From JAOUGY01 sp963825585 (lineage in GTDB: Bacteria > Actinomycetota > Acidimicrobiia > Spongiisociales > ZC4RG35), in the NCBI GenBank assembly GCA_963825585.1, contig CAWGTX010000006.1, positions 62,001 to 126,000 of the forward strand: a DNA stretch of 64,000 nt. Reading direction: 5' to 3'. Both the position numbers and the translations under genes were made by a program. Below, piece after piece: positions 8,083 to 16,761 of the stretch. Within the stretch, counting starts at the first letter, position 1. The number at the start of each line of letters is the position of its first letter. The notes beneath the pieces are model-generated. The model saw nothing but the letters and a program-made list of their open reading frames with translations, ran no database searches and had not been told where the DNA came from.

Positions 8083-8861
8083 GACATCACCCTCCGCACC
8101 GGCAACCCGGCCTCTTCCATCACCTGTTTGACCCGGTCGATCTCGATTTCGCGACGGTGGAAGATCGAGGCGGCCAGCACCGCCGACGCCCCACCCTCGG
8201 TGACGGCCTCCACCATGTGGCGTTCCTCACCGGCTCCGCCCGAGGCGATGATGGGCACTTCCACGGCGCCGCTGATGGCCCGGGTGAGCGGCAGGTCGAA
8301 GCCGGCCTTGGTGCCGTCGCGGTCCATCGAGGTGAGCAGGATCTCGCCGGCTCCGAGGTCGGTGCCCCGACGCGCCCACTCGACGGCGTCGATCCCGGTC
8401 GGCTCTCGCCCGCCTTTGACGACCACCTCGAACCAGGTGGAGCCGTCGTCCCGGGTGCGCGCCTTGGCGTCGATGGCCAGCACGACACACTGGCGGCCGA
8501 ACCGGCGCGCACAGCGGGCGATGAGGTCGGGGTCGACCACGGCGGCGGTGTTGACGCTCACCTTGTCGGCCCCGGCCCGCAGCACCGCCTTCATGTCGTC
8601 GGATTCTCGAACCCCTCCGCCCACGGTGAGGGGGATGAACACGTTCTGAGCGGTGCGGCGAACCACGTCGAGCAGTGTGCCCCGGCCCTCGGGAGCGGCC
8701 GAGATGTCGAGGTAGCAGATCTCGTCGGCGCCCTCTGCGGCGTACCGTGAGGCCAGCTCCACCGGGTCGCCCTCGTCGGTCAGGTTGACGAAGTTCACCC
8801 CCTTCACCACCCGGCCGTTGGCGACGTCGAGACAGGGGATCACCCGTACCCGCACCGTCAC
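8079..8861 (-). CDS. hisF: Imidazole glycerol phosphate synthase, cyclase subunit
   Basis: The protein is a (beta/alpha)8 barrel with catalytic Asp in RVIPCLDVANGRVVKGVNF and a second Asp in AIDAK. Half-barrel phosphate loops end in SGGAGE. The preferred start is the GTG at 8861, which overlaps the hisH stop (GTGA) and gives the VTVRVRVIPCLD N-terminus usual for actinobacterial HisF (260 residues). An ATG at 8885 would add eight non-homologous residues. With HisH it makes imidazole glycerol phosphate and AICAR. Confidence 0.96.
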   Translation of the reverse strand: MTVRVRVIPCLDVANGRVVKGVNFVNLTDEGDPVELASRYAAEGADEICYLDISAAPEGRGTLLDVVRRTAQNVFIPLTVGGGVRESDDMKAVLRAGADKVSVNTAAVVDPDLIARCARRFGRQCVVLAIDAKARTRDDGSTWFEVVVKGGREPTGIDAVEWARRGTDLGAGEILLTSMDRDGTKAGFDLPLTRAISGAVEVPIIASGGAGEERHMVEAVTEGGASAVLAASIFHRREIEIDRVKQVMEEAGLPVRRVMS

Positions 8862-9472
8862 GGCATCACCGCCGGTTGGCGGCATTCGGCCACGAAGTTG
8901 GCGAGGATGCGCAGGCCCGTGTCGCCGGATCGTTCCGGGTGGAACTGGGTGCCGCTGACCCGACCCGATCGCACGGCGGCCGTGAAGGGCTCGTCATAGC
9001 TGGAACGACCGATCACGGTGGCGGCGTCTTCGGCGACCGGGGCGTAGGAGTGCACGAAGTAGACGATCGGTTCGGGGCCGAGACCGTCGAGGAGACTGTC
9101 GCCTCCGACCAGCTCCAGTGCGTTCCAGCCGATGTGGGGGAGTCTGGGCGCGTTGCGAAGGCGGCGCACTTCGCCACCGAGCAGACCGAGGCAGCGGGCT
9201 CCGTCCTCTTCGCTCGACTCGAACAGCACCTGCATGCCGACGCAGATCCCGAACAGGGGGACGTCGAGGTTCCCGAGCGGTTCCTCGAATCCGGCCTTCC
9301 GGATCCCTTCCATAACCGAGGCGGTGGCGCCCACCCCGGGAAGCACCACTCCGTCGACACCGGCGAGCGCGTCGGGGGTGTCGGCCACGATCACCTCGGC
9401 GCCGGCCCGCTCCAGGCCCTGACCGATCGACACCAGGTTGCCGGCGCCATGGTCGACCACGGCGACCCTCAC
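8858..9472 (-). CDS. hisH: Imidazole glycerol phosphate synthase, glutaminase subunit
   Basis: From the GTG at 9472, overlapping the hisB stop, the product has 204 residues and is a class I glutamine amidotransferase. The nucleophile Cys lies in GICVGMQVLFESSEED. The conserved HIGWN follows, and the His/Glu pair is in GTQFHPERSGDTG. It supplies ammonia to HisF. Both junctions are four-base GTGA overlaps, which fits tight stoichiometric coupling with HisF. Confidence 0.95.
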   Translation of the reverse strand: MRVAVVDHGAGNLVSIGQGLERAGAEVIVADTPDALAGVDGVVLPGVGATASVMEGIRKAGFEEPLGNLDVPLFGICVGMQVLFESSEEDGARCLGLLGGEVRRLRNAPRLPHIGWNALELVGGDSLLDGLGPEPIVYFVHSYAPVAEDAATVIGRSSYDEPFTAAVRSGRVSGTQFHPERSGDTGLRILANFVAECRQPAVMP

Positions 9473-10054
9473 AGGACTCCCTTGGTGGATGCGACTCCGC
9501 TCCGCCGGGGGTCGAGGCTCACGGCCGCCCGCATGGCACGGGCCAGCGACTTGAAGGCCGCCTCCGCCACGTGGTGGTCGTTGGCCCCGGCTGCGGTGAG
9601 GTGCAGCGTGAGTCCGGCGGTGCGGGTGAACGCCTCGAGGGCGTGGGCGATGTTCTGGGTGGCCAGGTTGCCGAGCATCGGCTGACGGAACGGCAGGTCG
9701 ATCACCGAGTACGGCCGCCCCGAGATGTCGACCACGGCGGTGGCCCGGGCCTCGTCCATGGGGATGGTGGCGTCGCCGAACCGGCTGATCCCCGAGCGAT
9801 CGCCCAGTGCCGATGCGAAGGCCTCCCCCAGAACCAGGGCGGTGTCCTCGACGGTGTGGTGGTCGTCGATGTGGATGTCGCCGCGTGGTGGAGACGGTGA
9901 GGTCGAACATGCCGTGGTGGCCGAAGCTGGTGAGCAGGTGGTCGTAGAAGCCGACCCCGGTGCTCACCGAGGTGGTGCCGGTGCCGTCGAGGTCGAGGGT
10001 GATCTCGACAGACGTCTCCTTGGTGGTGCGGGTCACCGCGGCGGTTCTGGTCAT
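9469..10054 (-). pseudogene. hisB: Imidazoleglycerol-phosphate dehydratase, frameshifted by one extra base
   Basis: The N-terminal part (VEITLDLDGTG to HHGMFDLTVST) reads in one frame from the ATG at 10054. The rest (GDIHIDDHHTVEDT, then MDEARATAVVDISG to STKGVL) reads in another. The shift falls in ACGCGGCGAC near 9888-9894. The interval is 586 bases, one more than 195 codons. Deleting one base restores a full-length 194-residue IGPD with its manganese-binding HHTVED and NDHHVAEAAFKSLARA motifs. All other his genes are intact, so a sequence error is a strong alternative to real loss. The start overlaps the hisD stop (ATGA). Confidence 0.9.
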
Positions 10055-11340
10055 GGCTGGTCCTCTTGCAGTCTGATCTGGGCCGCCAGCCGGTGGGCTG
10101 TGAGCCCTTCGGCGGTGGCGAGGGTGGCGATGGTATCGACGATGCGACCCAGTCCTTCACGGGTGATGCGCTGCTCCTGGCGCCACGAGCCGAAGTCCTG
10201 GGTGGACAGCGGCCCACAGGCGGCTGCCAGTCCCCCGGTGGGGAGCACGTGATTGGCGCCGGTGGCGTAGTCGCCGGCGGACTCGGGAGAGAACCGCCCG
10301 ATGTACACCGAACCGGCGGCGGTGACCCGCTTGGCGTCGGCCTCGGGGTCGGTGGTCATGATGGTGACGTGTTCGCCGGCGTAGTCGTTGGCGAAGGCGA
10401 TGCCCGTCTCGCGGTCGGGAACCACCACCGCCCAGCCGTGATCCTTCAGGGCCTGTTCCAGGATCTCGGATCGTTCCAGGGTCGGCAACAGATCGTCGAG
10501 TTCGGCTTCCACCCGTTCGGGCAGGGTCTGGTCGGTGGTCACCAGCACGGCGGGGGAGTCGGGGCCGTGCTCGGCCTGACACAGCAGGTCGACGGCCACG
10601 AGCCGCGCCTCGGCGGTGTGGTCGGCCAGCACCAGGACCTCGGACGGCCCGGCAGGGAGGTCGATCGAGCACACGCCGAACACCGCCAGCTTGGCGGCGG
10701 TCACCCAGGCGCTTCCGGGTCCCACGATCTTCTCGACCGGGTGGATCGACTCGGTTCCATGGGCCAGTGCGGCGATCGCCTGAGCACCACCCATGATCCA
10801 CAGCTCGTCGACGCCGGCGACGTGACAGGCCGCCAGCGTTGCCGGGTTGACGGTGCCGTCCGAAGCGGCGGGGGAGGCGACCAGCACCTCGGCCACACCC
10901 GCCACCTTGGCGGGGACGGCGGTCATGATCACCGTCGACGGATAGGCGGCCTTGCCTCCTGGCACGTAGGCGCCCACTCGCCGCAGCGGAGTCCACCGAC
11001 GGGTGATCTCGACACCTTCGACCGTGGTCACCACCAGGTCGGTGGGCAGTTGAGCACGGTGGTAGGCCTCGACGTTGGCTGCTGCTGCCTCCAGCGCGTC
11101 GATCACATCGGTCCCGACCTCGTCGACCGCCGCCAGCATCTCATCACGTCCGACCCGCCGGAATCCGCCCCCGAAACGTTCGGCATACTCGGCGAGGGCG
11201 GTATCGCCTCGTTCCGCCACGTCGTCGCACACCGCCATCGCCCCATCCCGCACGGCCTTGTCGGGAACCGCACCCCGACGCAACAGCGCGTTCCGCTCGC
11301 CGGCGGTCAGCTTCTCCAGTTCGATTCTCTTCAGTCTCAT
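10051..11340 (-). CDS. hisD: Histidinol dehydrogenase
   Basis: The 429-residue enzyme is of normal length. It shows YVPGGKAAYPSTVIM, GPGSAWVTAAKLAVFG and DLPAGPSEVLV, which form the NAD and zinc/substrate sites, plus FSPESAGDYATGANHVLPT near the C-terminus. It oxidises L-histidinol to histidine in the last two steps of the pathway. It is separated from hisG by about 140 bases in which no gene is seen, whereas its downstream junction with hisB overlaps. Confidence 0.97.
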   Translation of the reverse strand: MRLKRIELEKLTAGERNALLRRGAVPDKAVRDGAMAVCDDVAERGDTALAEYAERFGGGFRRVGRDEMLAAVDEVGTDVIDALEAAAANVEAYHRAQLPTDLVVTTVEGVEITRRWTPLRRVGAYVPGGKAAYPSTVIMTAVPAKVAGVAEVLVASPAASDGTVNPATLAACHVAGVDELWIMGGAQAIAALAHGTESIHPVEKIVGPGSAWVTAAKLAVFGVCSIDLPAGPSEVLVLADHTAEARLVAVDLLCQAEHGPDSPAVLVTTDQTLPERVEAELDDLLPTLERSEILEQALKDHGWAVVVPDRETGIAFANDYAGEHVTIMTTDPEADAKRVTAAGSVYIGRFSPESAGDYATGANHVLPTGGLAAACGPLSTQDFGSWRQEQRITREGLGRIVDTIATLATAEGLTAHRLAAQIRLQEDQP

Positions 11341-11480
11341 CTGCTCAGCCCTCGACTATTGGGGACAACTCGCTGATCGGCGGCCGCAATCGCGCGTGCG
11401 GCAGCCCAGGCCGACCGGCGGCTGTTCGGGCCCCCGGAGCCGGATCAGCCTCTGCCACGAAGGGGCCCGAAGTCGGCCTG

Positions 11481-12326
11481 TCAAAGTAGCTGCTCGATGG
11501 GCAGGACCAGAATCCCCTTCCCACCCGCCGCCTCCAACTTCGGAAGCAGTTCCCACAGCGCTTCGGCGTCGACCACCGAATGGATGGCCACCCAGCCGTC
11601 TTCGGCGAGCGGCACCACGGTGGGCGCTTCGAGTCCGGGGATGAGCCCGGCGATGGTCTCGACGGCGCCGGATGGGGCGTTGAGGAGCAGGTACCGCTTG
11701 CGGCGTCCGGCGGTGACGGCACGGATGGCGGTGGTGACCTGTCGGACCTTTTCGTCGTCGGCGGCGTTCGCCCTGCTCACCAGGATCGCCTGGGAGTCGA
11801 CAACGGTTCCGATAGCCCGGAGGCCGTTGACTCGCAGGGTGGATCCGGTGGAGACGAGGTCGACGATGGCGTCGGCGACGCCGATCTTGGTGGCCACTTC
11901 CACCGATCCGCGCAGAGCCACCACGTCGACGTCGATGTTGCGATTGGCGAAAAAGGCGGCGGTGGTGCGTGGGTGGGCGGTGGCGATCCGAAGACCGCCG
12001 AACTCGTCGGTCTTCTCGATGGGTGAGTCGACCGGGACGGCCGCCACCAACTTGCAGTGCCCGAATCCCAGTTCGCTGAGTGTCTGCAGGCCGTTGCCGT
12101 GCTCGGCGACCAGGTCGACCCCGGTGATGCCGGCGTCGGCCACGCCATCGGACACCAGTTCGGGGATGTCCTCGGTACGGACGAACAGCAACTCCATGTC
12201 GACGTTGCGGACCGGCACCGACAGGGCCCGTTCGGTCACCTCGAACGAGAGCCCGGCGTCTCTGAGCAACTGGACGGATGGTTCCTTGAGGCGCCCCTTG
12301 TTGGGGACGGCCAGCGAGAAGGTCAT
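11481..12326 (-). CDS. hisG: ATP phosphoribosyltransferase, long form
   Basis: Using the ATG at 12326, which overlaps the yerC stop (ATGA), the protein has 281 residues. This is the long HisG_L type with its own C-terminal ACT-like regulatory domain and does not need HisZ. The catalytic part starts FSLAVPNKGRLKEPS and has the PRPP-loop DLVSTGSTLRVNGL. It catalyses the first committed step of histidine synthesis and is normally inhibited by histidine. An upstream in-frame start at 12380 would run into yerC and is rejected. Confidence 0.96.
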   Translation of the reverse strand: MTFSLAVPNKGRLKEPSVQLLRDAGLSFEVTERALSVPVRNVDMELLFVRTEDIPELVSDGVADAGITGVDLVAEHGNGLQTLSELGFGHCKLVAAVPVDSPIEKTDEFGGLRIATAHPRTTAAFFANRNIDVDVVALRGSVEVATKIGVADAIVDLVSTGSTLRVNGLRAIGTVVDSQAILVSRANAADDEKVRQVTTAIRAVTAGRRKRYLLLNAPSGAVETIAGLIPGLEAPTVVPLAEDGWVAIHSVVDAEALWELLPKLEAAGGKGILVLPIEQLL

Positions 12327-12613
12327 GGGTTCTCCCGGTCGAGGGCCCGGCGGTATCCGCCGGTGCCGTGTGTGAGCCACTGGTTGATACGGGTGACGGT
12401 GGCGGTCGACGCCCCGGTCCGTTCGGCGATCTCCCGGTAGGGGATCCCCTGGTCGAGTAGGCGGACCACCGCCCAGCGACGGCTGAGATCCTCCAGTTCC
12501 TTGCGGGTGCAGAGGTCGCGGAAGAAGTCGGCGGCATCATCGATGGTCTCGAGCCGGATGATCGTCTCGAGGAGCGTTCGGGTGTCGTCGGTCAGCCAGT
12601 CTGCGTCGGTCAT
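12323..12613 (-). CDS. YerC/YecD-family TrpR-like DNA-binding protein
   Basis: This 96-residue protein has the TrpR-fold arrangement: helical core KELEDLSRRWAVVRLLDQGIPYREIAERTGASTATVTRINQWL, whose second half is a clear helix-turn-helix. Members of the YerC group are often encoded beside hisG. As the first gene of the his operon, with a TrpR-operator-like palindrome 26 bases upstream of its start, it is a good candidate for the autoregulated his repressor. The co-repressor (histidine or another ligand) is unknown. It overlaps hisG by four bases. Confidence 0.88.
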   Translation of the reverse strand: MTDADWLTDDTRTLLETIIRLETIDDAADFFRDLCTRKELEDLSRRWAVVRLLDQGIPYREIAERTGASTATVTRINQWLTHGTGGYRRALDRENP

Positions 12614-12638
12614 GTCGCTCGAGTCCGTCGGATGTGCC

Positions 12639-12656
12639 GTGCTAGTGTTTTAGCAC
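12639..12656. promoter_or_regulatory. TrpR-operator-like 18-bp palindrome between yerC and hisA
   Basis: GTGCTAGTGTTTTAGCAC has perfect 6-base arms (GTGCTA/TAGCAC). It has the same 18-base length and CTAG-containing half-site as the E. coli trp operator GTACTAGTTAACTAGTAC, with 12 of 18 positions equal. It lies in the 72-base divergent gap, adjacent to the TrpR-family gene. Binding by the yerC product is inferred. Confidence 0.6.
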
Positions 12657-12658
12657 GT

Positions 12659-12671
12659 TAACACAGTGTTA
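12659..12671. promoter_or_regulatory. Second palindrome in the yerC-hisA gap
   Basis: TAACACAGTGTTA is a perfect 13-base palindrome two bases after the TrpR-like site and 14 bases before the hisA ATG. It may be a second operator or overlap the promoters for both directions. No clear -10/-35 pair could be fixed by eye. Confidence 0.45.
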
Positions 12672-12685
12672 CAGACTGGAAACCC

Positions 12686-13387
12686 ATGCTTCAGATCATC
12701 CCCGCCGTCGACGTGCTCGATGGCCGAGTCGTTCGTCTCATGCACGGCGACTACGACCGGGTCACCGTTTACGCCGACGACCCGGTCGCCCAGGCCCGCA
12801 GCTGGATCGACCAGGGAGCCGAGTTGGTACACGTCGTGGATCTGGCGGGAGCCAAGTCCGGAACACCGGACGTCGCGTTGTGGGAGTCGCTCACCTCCGC
12901 CGGTGTCGCCTTCCAGGTGGGGGGTGGCATCCGCACCGCCGAGCTCGCCCGCCGTGCCCTCGACGCCGGCGCAGCGAGGGTGGTGATGGGGACCGCCGCC
13001 GTGTGGGAACCCGAGATCCTGGCGCAGGTCGGTTCCCCCGGCACGGTCGTGGCCGCCGTCGATGTCAAGGGCGACCGTGCAACCGGAGCCGGATGGCTCG
13101 ATGAGGGCCGCGCGCTGCCCGATGTGCTCGACGGTCTGGCGGCAGTGGGATGCGAACGGATGCTCGTCACCGGGATCGGCCGTGACGGCACCATGAAAGG
13201 GCCGGAAACGGACCTGCTTCGCACCGTGGTCGGCGATGGACGGTTCGCCGTGATCGCCAGTGGTGGGGTGGGGACGCTGGGTGATCTGTCGGCGGTGGCA
13301 GCCCTCGGCTGTGAAGGGGTGATCGTGGGACGGGCACTCTACGAGGGCAGATTCACCCTGGTAGAAGCCTTCGCCACCGCCGGCTGA
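12686..13387 (+). CDS. hisA: Phosphoribosyl-formimino-AICAR isomerase (HisA, possibly PriA-type)
   Basis: The 233-residue (beta/alpha)8 protein has both phosphate-binding half-barrels: IIPAVDVLDGRVVRL with catalytic Asp, VGGGIRT, then TGIGRDGTMKGP and IASGGVGTLGD. In actinobacteria this position is often a bifunctional HisA/TrpF (PriA) enzyme. No separate trpF is visible, so dual activity is possible but not shown. It is transcribed away from the rest of the his genes and shares their regulatory gap. Confidence 0.94.
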   Translation: MLQIIPAVDVLDGRVVRLMHGDYDRVTVYADDPVAQARSWIDQGAELVHVVDLAGAKSGTPDVALWESLTSAGVAFQVGGGIRTAELARRALDAGAARVVMGTAAVWEPEILAQVGSPGTVVAAVDVKGDRATGAGWLDEGRALPDVLDGLAAVGCERMLVTGIGRDGTMKGPETDLLRTVVGDGRFAVIASGGVGTLGDLSAVAALGCEGVIVGRALYEGRFTLVEAFATAG

Positions 13388-13430
13388 CCCTCAACCGGGC
13401 AGGGACACCGCCGCCGGGTCACAATGGTGG

Positions 13431-13868
13431 TCACGAGATGCAGAACTCGTTGCCTTCCGGGTCGGCCATGGTCACCCAGGTGTGCGGGCCCTGACGGCCG
13501 TCGTGCAGGAACACAGCCCCCAGAGACTCGAGTCGCTCCCGCTCAACCCCGACCTGATCCTGCCCAACCCGGAGATCGAGGTGAAGCCGGTTCTTCACCG
13601 TCTTGGGCTCGGGGACCAGCTGGAACAGCATGCGCCGTTCGGAGCCTCCAACTCGGCCGCCGATGGCGGCGCCCTCCCGCCACACCAGCTTTCCGTCGTG
13701 GCGGGCGGTGTCGGCCTCCGATGCGTGGCCCTGCTCGATCATCGAGGTGATGAACGCCTCGTCCTGAGGCTCGACCTCCCATCCGAGCGCATCGGCCCAC
13801 CAATCGGCGAGCACGTGGGGGGCGGCGCAGTCGATCGTCACCTGGAAGTCGATGGGCATGGTGTGCAA
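13431..13868 (-). CDS. VOC/glyoxalase-like domain protein
   Basis: The product is about 145 residues (142 from the second ATG at 13859). It has the beta-alpha-beta-beta-beta pattern of the VOC superfamily: FQVTIDCAAPHVLADWWADALGW at the start, and a C-terminal half with NRLHLDLRVG and VTMADPEGNEFCI, where the final acidic residue is a usual metal ligand. Many actinobacteria carry such stand-alone glyoxalase-like proteins, which act in resistance, isomerisation or ring cleavage. Nothing here narrows the substrate. It converges on hisA. Confidence 0.8.
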   Translation of the reverse strand: MHTMPIDFQVTIDCAAPHVLADWWADALGWEVEPQDEAFITSMIEQGHASEADTARHDGKLVWREGAAIGGRVGGSERRMLFQLVPEPKTVKNRLHLDLRVGQDQVGVERERLESLGAVFLHDGRQGPHTWVTMADPEGNEFCIS

Positions 13869-13940
13869 CTCCTCTCTCCCAGCCGACGTTAGACGCGACC
13901 CCGGTCACGGGAGTGGTGGCTTCGCAAGGGAGGGTCGAAG

Positions 13941-14282
13941 GTGACGTGCGATAGCGGCAGCGCAGCGATGGCCCGGGCGTACGACGAGATGGCGGAACGG
14001 CGGGCTCCGGCCGCCATCCAGCCATGGAAGCTAGATGAGCTCCTGGACCGGAGGCGAGCCACCATCGTTCCGGGTGGCATGGCGCTCGTGTGCGTGTGGG
14101 GCGGCGCATCGACGGATGGGACGACCGTTTCAGCGGGGGCCATTCTTCGCCTCATGCGACGACGGGGAGTTCGGGCCATCGCCATGCCCGGGTTCGAGAA
14201 CATCGATGTGAGGATTCGCACCGAATCGGGGCGCGGCGACAGTCATCACCCTCAGGTGATGGGGCTGCGCCGAACGGTGTGA
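13941..14282 (+). pseudogene. Probable degenerate SAM-methyltransferase fragment
   Basis: A GTG at 13941 with an upstream GGGAGGG site opens 113 codons. The first part (MARAYDEMAERRAP...QPWKLDELLDR) looks like the N-terminal helix of a class I methyltransferase. The SAM-binding glycine loop, expected after it, reads LVCVWGGAS, and the next stretch ILRLMRRRGVRAIAMPGF resembles the second motif. The rest of the fold is missing. I read it as a decayed gene, though a small expressed protein cannot be excluded. The flanks (13869-13940) hold no other feature. Confidence 0.35.
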
Positions 14283-14289
14283 GTGGAGG

Positions 14290-15462
14290 TCAGTCGGAAG
14301 GCGCCACCCGGGCGTGTGCCGGCACGACCACCAGCACGATCGCAGCGATGAGCGCCAACACCGCCCCCATGGTGAATGCCGTGGGTGCACCGAAACGGGC
14401 GTACACCAACCCGAACACCACCGACGCCGGAAGAGCCGCGACGCCCACAGCCCCGTGATACCAGCCAAAGGCGGTTCCGCGGCGCCCCGGTGGGGCGAGG
14501 TCCGCCACCCACGCCCGCTCGGCCGGTTCGGTCAAGCCGAACGTGATGCCGTAGGCGAGGAAGATCGCCACCAGTGCCACCGTCGACTCGCTCACGGCGA
14601 ACGCCACGTAGATGGCGGCGTACAACATCCAACCGGCCAGCACCAGGGGTCGCCTTCCGATGCGGTCCGTCAGGCGGCCGCCCATCCAGGTGGAGGTCAT
14701 CTTCACGGCTCCGTGGGCGGCCCACAGCACGGCTACGCCGCCCAGTGGCAGCCCCGCCTCGGTGAATCGAAGCAGGAAGAAGGCGTCGGTCGAGTTGCCC
14801 AGGGTGAAGACGACGGTCGCGACCAGCAACACCTTGAACGGCCGCGGCATCGGTCCCGGGGTTTCGGCCTGCTCGGCAGGGCGGGGAGCCGCTGGTCGAT
14901 CACGCACGAACAGGACCAGCACGGCGACAACGGCGACCGCTGGGACCACGGCGAGAAGGAACACACTTCGAAGCTCGAATCCGGCGGCCAGGAGGCCGGC
15001 CGCCACCAGCGGTCCCAGCACCGATCCGGCATGGTCCATGGCGCGGTGGAGTCCGAAGGCCCGGCCCCGATCCGCCTCGCCAACCGACGCTGCGATGAGA
15101 GCGTCGCGCGGTGATGTGCGCAGACCCTTGCCGATCCGATCGACGAATCGCAGCGCGACGACCATGGGCCATGCCACGGCGAGCCCGATGAGTGGCCGAG
15201 CCAGACCGGAGGTGGTGTAGCCGGCCACCACCAGTGGCTTCTGGCGTCCGGACCGGTCGCTGCGCCGCCCCGACACGACCTTGACGATCGCCGCCGTCGC
15301 CTCCGCCACACCCTCGACGACCCCGAGGGCCACTGCTCCTGCCCCCACCGTCAGGAGGAAGGCCGGGAGCAACGGGTAGATCATCTCGGACGACATGTCG
15401 GTGAGCAGGCTGACGACACCGAGGGCAACCACGGTGGAAGGAAGGCGAGCGGGGCGTATCAC
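14290..15462 (-). CDS. Major facilitator superfamily transporter
   Basis: From the GTG at 15462 the protein has 390 residues with about 12 membrane segments. The MFS motif after TM2 reads VSGRRSDRSGRQKPLV, and the equivalent in the second half is GGRLTDRIGRRPLV, as in drug/H+ or phosphonate antiporters. The opening VVALGVVSLLTDMSSEMIYPLLPAFL is typical of a widely spread bacterial MFS subgroup of unknown substrate. The frame remains open upstream, but into the divergent acyl-CoA dehydrogenase, so the GTG 58 bases from that gene is chosen. Confidence 0.87.
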   Translation of the reverse strand: MIRPARLPSTVVALGVVSLLTDMSSEMIYPLLPAFLLTVGAGAVALGVVEGVAEATAAIVKVVSGRRSDRSGRQKPLVVAGYTTSGLARPLIGLAVAWPMVVALRFVDRIGKGLRTSPRDALIAASVGEADRGRAFGLHRAMDHAGSVLGPLVAAGLLAAGFELRSVFLLAVVPAVAVVAVLVLFVRDRPAAPRPAEQAETPGPMPRPFKVLLVATVVFTLGNSTDAFFLLRFTEAGLPLGGVAVLWAAHGAVKMTSTWMGGRLTDRIGRRPLVLAGWMLYAAIYVAFAVSESTVALVAIFLAYGITFGLTEPAERAWVADLAPPGRRGTAFGWYHGAVGVAALPASVVFGLVYARFGAPTAFTMGAVLALIAAIVLVVVPAHARVAPSD

Positions 15463-15520
15463 CGATGGGACGGTACCGGGTACGCTCCGGGCTTCAGCCG
15501 GGCGAGCGAGAGATGATCTG

Positions 15521-16744
15521 ATGGACTTCACGTATCCGGAAACAGCCGAGGCGATCCGTTCCGAGATCCGGGCGTGGCTGGGCGACAACCTTCCCGCCGG
15601 GTGGGAGGGAACGGGTCGACTGGACCCCTCCGAGCTCGTCGACTTCACAACCGAGTGGCGGGCGAAGCTCGCCACCGGGGGATGGCTCGGGCTCGAATGG
15701 CCGGTCGAGTACGGCGGTCGTGGTCTCGGCCCGATCGAGGCGATCGTCGTCCACGAGGAGCTGGCCAGAGCAGGGGTCCCGGCGGGCGGTCCCAACGACG
15801 CCTTCTCGATCGGTATGCTCGGCAACACCCTGCTCAAGCTCGGTACCGAGGAACAGAAGCAGTACTTCATCCCGCGGCTGCTCTCCGGTGAGCACGTATG
15901 GTGTCAGGGCTACTCCGAGCCAGACGCCGGTTCCGACCTCGCCGGGGTCAAGACCCGGGCGGTGCTCGACGGCGACGAGTGGATCATCGATGGCCAGAAG
16001 ATCTGGACCTCGGCCGGCCATCTCGCCAACTGGATCTTTGTGGTTGCCCGCACCGACCCGGACGCCCCCAAGCACAAGGGCATCACCTTCATCCTGTGCC
16101 CGATGGACCAGCAGGGAGTGGAGGTGCGGCCCATCGAGATGATCTCCGGTGAGAGCGAGTTCAACGAGGTCTTCTTCACCGACGCACGGGCGCCCAGGGA
16201 CCACATCATCGGCCAGGTCAATGACGGATGGCGGGTGGCGATGGCGTTGCTCGGATTCGAGCGCGGCAAGGACGCCGCCACCGCCTCTATCGGGTTCCGC
16301 AACGAGCTCGACCGGCTGTTCGCCTATGCCCGCGAGCTGGGCTGCGTCGATGACCCCGAGATCCGTGACCGACTGGTACGAGCACACGAGAAGGTCGAGA
16401 TCATGCGGTTCATGGGCTACTCGGCCCTCACCCGGTTCGCCAGGGGTCAGGATCCGGGTCCCGACGCCGCCATCACCAAGGTGTGGTGGAGCGACTATCA
16501 CCGCCAGGTGACCGAGTTGGCGATGGACATCATGGGAGTCGGCGGCCTGATCTCAGAAGGGCGCAAGCCGTCGTCGGCGTTCCGTTCCGACGACTTCAAC
16601 GCCCCCAATTCGACCGCCAGCTGGCAGACGGTGTTCCTCAACGCCCGAGCCGGAACGATCTACGCCGGGACCAATCAGATCCAGCGCAACATCATCGGTG
16701 AGATGATGCTCGGGCTTCCCAAGGAGCCGGCCGTCGCTCGATGA
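15521..16744 (+). CDS. Acyl-CoA dehydrogenase
   Basis: The 407-residue flavoprotein starts MDFTYPETAEAIRSEIRAWL. It contains the FAD/substrate signature CQGYSEPDAGSDLAGVKTRA and WTSAGHLANWIFVVARTD. The C-terminal YAGTNQIQRNIIGEMMLGLPK is characteristic of the family. It dehydrogenates an acyl-CoA at alpha-beta and passes electrons to ETF. The variant with a long acidic N-terminal helix and SEGRKPSSAF resembles actinobacterial FadE proteins acting on steroid side chains or branched acyl-CoAs, but specificity cannot be read. It stands alone, divergent from the MFS gene. Confidence 0.93.
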   Translation: MDFTYPETAEAIRSEIRAWLGDNLPAGWEGTGRLDPSELVDFTTEWRAKLATGGWLGLEWPVEYGGRGLGPIEAIVVHEELARAGVPAGGPNDAFSIGMLGNTLLKLGTEEQKQYFIPRLLSGEHVWCQGYSEPDAGSDLAGVKTRAVLDGDEWIIDGQKIWTSAGHLANWIFVVARTDPDAPKHKGITFILCPMDQQGVEVRPIEMISGESEFNEVFFTDARAPRDHIIGQVNDGWRVAMALLGFERGKDAATASIGFRNELDRLFAYARELGCVDDPEIRDRLVRAHEKVEIMRFMGYSALTRFARGQDPGPDAAITKVWWSDYHRQVTELAMDIMGVGGLISEGRKPSSAFRSDDFNAPNSTASWQTVFLNARAGTIYAGTNQIQRNIIGEMMLGLPKEPAVAR

Positions 16745-16761
16745 CCGAACCGTGGGCCAGG

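Noticed and set aside
9469..10054. Programmed frameshift in hisB
   Set aside because: No slippery heptamer, no obvious pseudoknot and no such mechanism known for hisB. One extra base is a simpler reading.
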